From Bacteroidales bacterium (lineage in GTDB: Bacteria; Bacteroidota; Bacteroidia; Bacteroidales; P3): DNA of 9,087 bases. A program made the translations under genes and the position numbers. The notes beneath the pieces were generated by a model. The model was not told where the DNA came from, did not search any database, and saw only the letters and a program-made list of their open reading frames with translations. The stretch covers positions 1 to 9,087 of the forward strand of contig JALNVJ010000053.1 of NCBI GenBank assembly GCA_023227645.1, in the 5' to 3' direction. This document shows, piece by piece, positions 7,408 through 9,087 of the stretch (position 1 is its first letter; each line of letters opens with the position of its first letter).

Positions 7408-7449
7408 TACAAAAAATATGAGAATTAGGTTACAAAAAATATGAGAATT
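7408..7449 (+). repeat. 19-bp direct repeat upstream of porU
   Basis: TACAAAAAATATGAGAATT occurs exactly at 7408-7426 and 7431-7449, with a 4-bp spacer (AGGT) and a 23-bp period. The identity stops sharply on both sides. It lies about 50 bp upstream of the candidate -33 element and 100 bp before the porU start, a position that suits an activator site bound by a dimer or two dimers on nearly one face of the helix. A chance tandem duplication is the alternative. Confidence 0.75.
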
Positions 7450-7501
7450 GCATATTTAAACTAGACTTTTGTCATAATAACTACAATATTTTCTATTTTT
7501 T

Positions 7502-7534
7502 TTTGTTTATACTGTTGTCAAGATAGCATTTTAG
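7502..7534 (+). promoter_or_regulatory. Candidate promoter for porU
   Basis: A run of nine T ending in G (7496-7505) provides TTTG at 7502-7505. After an 18-bp spacer comes TAGCATTTTAG at 7524-7534, a loose match to TAnnTTTG. The start codon is 15 bp beyond, so the leader would be short. No Shine-Dalgarno sequence is visible. Confidence 0.45.
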
Positions 7535-7549
7535 AATTCAAATCATGTT

Positions 7550-9087
7550 ATGAAAGAGAAAAATATTTTCAGACTACTAATCCTAAGCATATTAATTAGT
7601 AGTAATTTATTTGCCCAGTCAATCAATTACCCTGACTCTTCTGTTTTAGCTCATGGAGATTGGTATAAATTCTCAATATCCTCATCTGGGTTATATAAAC
7701 TAACCTATAATGATTTTATTAGCTTGGGTGTTCCCCCAGAAAAAATAAAAGCTTCTAATATCTCTATTTATGGAAATGGAGGAAGAGCAATATCTTCCGA
7801 TAACTCCCAATGTAATTTCACCGATTTAAAAGAAAACTCAATTTATGTTTCTGACCCAAATAATAATTTTTCTCAGGGTGGTTATGTGATTTTTTATGGA
7901 GAAGGAGGAACAGAGTGGGAATATGATAGAATAAATAGAACCTGGGGATTTAACCTCCATCCCTATTCAGACCAATATTCTTATTTTGTTACATTTAGTG
8001 ATTCTATTGGAGAAAAGAAAAGGATTAATACAATATCTAATCAATCACTTAATTCCGACACATTAACAAATTCAAACAGAGATTTCTTCCTTTCCAAACA
8101 AGAATTAGTGAATATAATGCATACAGGAAGACTATGGGTTGGCAAACAGTATTCGTTAAATAAAACAGAAGAATATCCTTTAGATTTAAGAAATGCTTTA
8201 GTTGATCAAAATAATAATCTATTGAAACCAGCGATTATAGAATATAAATTTGTAGCTCAAAGCCCCATCAATACATCTTTCGTATTTAACTATAACAATA
8301 CCGATATTGACACAATCATTTTCCCAGGAAATACATCAACAAGTAGCGGAGATATAGTTAATGACAAGATATTAAAAAAAACAATAACCAGCGTTAAGAC
8401 AACAAATAAAACTTCCATAACTTTTAGTGGTGGGCCAACATCAAAAGGTTGGTTAGATTATATTTTAGTTAGTTATGATAAAAAACTACAATACAATTAT
8501 CCTTCTGTTTTAAAATATTATACCACAGAGTTTTTGGGACTCAACTTAAATGTTGAAAATATAATTTCAAACGTAACAAATGAAAATGTTTTAGTTTGGG
8601 ATGTCAGTAATTGGACAAACCCAACTCAGATCACAGGAACATATAATTCAACAGATAAGACTTATTCAGTTAAATTAAATTCTGATTCAATAAAGAATAT
8701 TGTTGTTTTCCATACCAATTCCAATTTCAATACCATAAAGCCGATTGGAAAGATAGAAAATCAAAACCTACATTCAACCCAAGCAGTTGATTATGTAATT
8801 ATTACTAATCCTCTTTTTATTGAACAAGCTAATCGCTTGGCCGAACTACACCAAGAACATAATAATATAACTACAAAAGTTGTAACTACTGAAGAGATTT
8901 ATAATGAATTCTCGTCAGGAACACCCGACTACTTAGCCTATAAGGAGTTTTTAAGAATGTTATATAATAAATATTTACCTGAGGGAAAGAATCCTCAAAA
9001 TGTACTTTTGTTTGGAGATGGAACATTTGATAATAAAAACATTTTAAAATATAATAATAACTTTATTCTAACGCATCAATCAGACAA
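7550..9087 (+). CDS. porU: Type IX secretion system sortase PorU (N-terminal part)
   Basis: Partial gene: 512 codons from the ATG at 7550 to the right edge. The start is the only in-frame ATG after a TAG at 7532-7534. A signal peptide covers about residues 1-22 (MKEKNIFRLLILSILISSNLFA). The N-terminal region has the PorU signature WYKFSISSSGLYKLTYNDF and SNISIYGNGGRAI, and further beta-rich domains follow. The C25 (gingipain-type) peptidase domain starts near residue 412 with VDYVIITNP and includes NPQNVLLFGDGTFDNKN. The catalytic His and Cys are expected beyond the window, so activity cannot be judged. In Porphyromonas PorU works at the cell surface with PorV, PorQ and PorZ, cutting the C-terminal signal from cargo and joining cargo to A-LPS. 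It is divergent from porP/sprF-gldJ; in Flavobacterium johnsoniae porU lies next to gldJ. A two-codon ORF (ATG TTA TGA, 7545-7553) overlaps its start. Confidence 0.92.
   Translation, partial: MKEKNIFRLLILSILISSNLFAQSINYPDSSVLAHGDWYKFSISSSGLYKLTYNDFISLGVPPEKIKASNISIYGNGGRAISSDNSQCNFTDLKENSIYVSDPNNNFSQGGYVIFYGEGGTEWEYDRINRTWGFNLHPYSDQYSYFVTFSDSIGEKKRINTISNQSLNSDTLTNSNRDFFLSKQELVNIMHTGRLWVGKQYSLNKTEEYPLDLRNALVDQNNNLLKPAIIEYKFVAQSPINTSFVFNYNNTDIDTIIFPGNTSTSSGDIVNDKILKKTITSVKTTNKTSITFSGGPTSKGWLDYILVSYDKKLQYNYPSVLKYYTTEFLGLNLNVENIISNVTNENVLVWDVSNWTNPTQITGTYNSTDKTYSVKLNSDSIKNIVVFHTNSNFNTIKPIGKIENQNLHSTQAVDYVIITNPLFIEQANRLAELHQEHNNITTKVVTTEEIYNEFSSGTPDYLAYKEFLRMLYNKYLPEGKNPQNVLLFGDGTFDNKNILKYNNNFILTHQSD

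Larger units (their letters stand above)
7226..7549. other. Divergent intergenic region between porP/sprF and porU
   Basis: 324 bp with no credible gene. From left to right it holds the porP-side leader and promoter-like pair (7251-7284, - strand), a plain A+T-rich middle (about 7290-7400, with a T-run at 7381-7388), a 19-bp direct repeat (7408-7449), and the porU promoter-like pair (7502-7534, + strand). Control of both T9SS transcripts most likely acts here. Confidence 0.8.

Overview
The window is strongly A+T-rich DNA from a member of the phylum Bacteroidota. This rests on type IX secretion (T9SS) and gliding families (PorU, PorP/SprF, GldJ), a TonB-dependent receptor with an N-terminal carboxypeptidase-regulatory-like domain, A-rich rather than Shine-Dalgarno leaders, and promoter-like sequences of the TTTG / TAnnTTTG kind. 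I cannot place it at genus level. The window is tightly packed with genes, all intact except the two cut by its edges. I see no rRNA, tRNA, CRISPR array, insertion sequence or prophage gene.

Left part (1-1102, + strand): the 3' end of a mannose-6-phosphate isomerase gene (manA), a 47-bp gap, and a gamma-class carbonic anhydrase family gene. The latter ends at a striking intergenic element: an 18-nt word present three times, twice direct and once inverted. The second and third copies form a perfect 18-bp hairpin followed by a T-rich tract, probably a terminator.

Middle (1221-4565, - strand): holA (DNA polymerase III delta subunit), followed after only 15 bp by an orphan TonB-dependent outer-membrane receptor with no SusD-type partner in view. 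A symmetric 13-bp hairpin with T-runs on both sides (4598-4632) separates holA from the upstream gldJ.

Right part (4652-9087): a T9SS locus. A PorP/SprF-family outer-membrane protein gene is followed after 51 bp by gldJ, a SUMF1-fold lipoprotein; both are on the - strand. Divergent from them, across 324 bp, is porU (+ strand), the T9SS sortase of the C25 cysteine peptidase family, cut off by the right edge before its expected catalytic residues. The divergent region carries a promoter-like pair for each side with nearly the same layout (T-run ending in G, 18-20 bp, TA[G/C]CATTTT). It also holds a 19-bp direct repeat with a 23-bp period upstream of porU, a candidate operator.

Together the right-hand genes would act at the outer membrane: PorP/SprF and GldJ support secretion and gliding, and PorU cleaves the C-terminal sorting signal of exported cargo. 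No gene here looks like a wholly new system. The points most worth a second look are non-coding: the three-copy hairpin element and the structured porP-porU divergent region.
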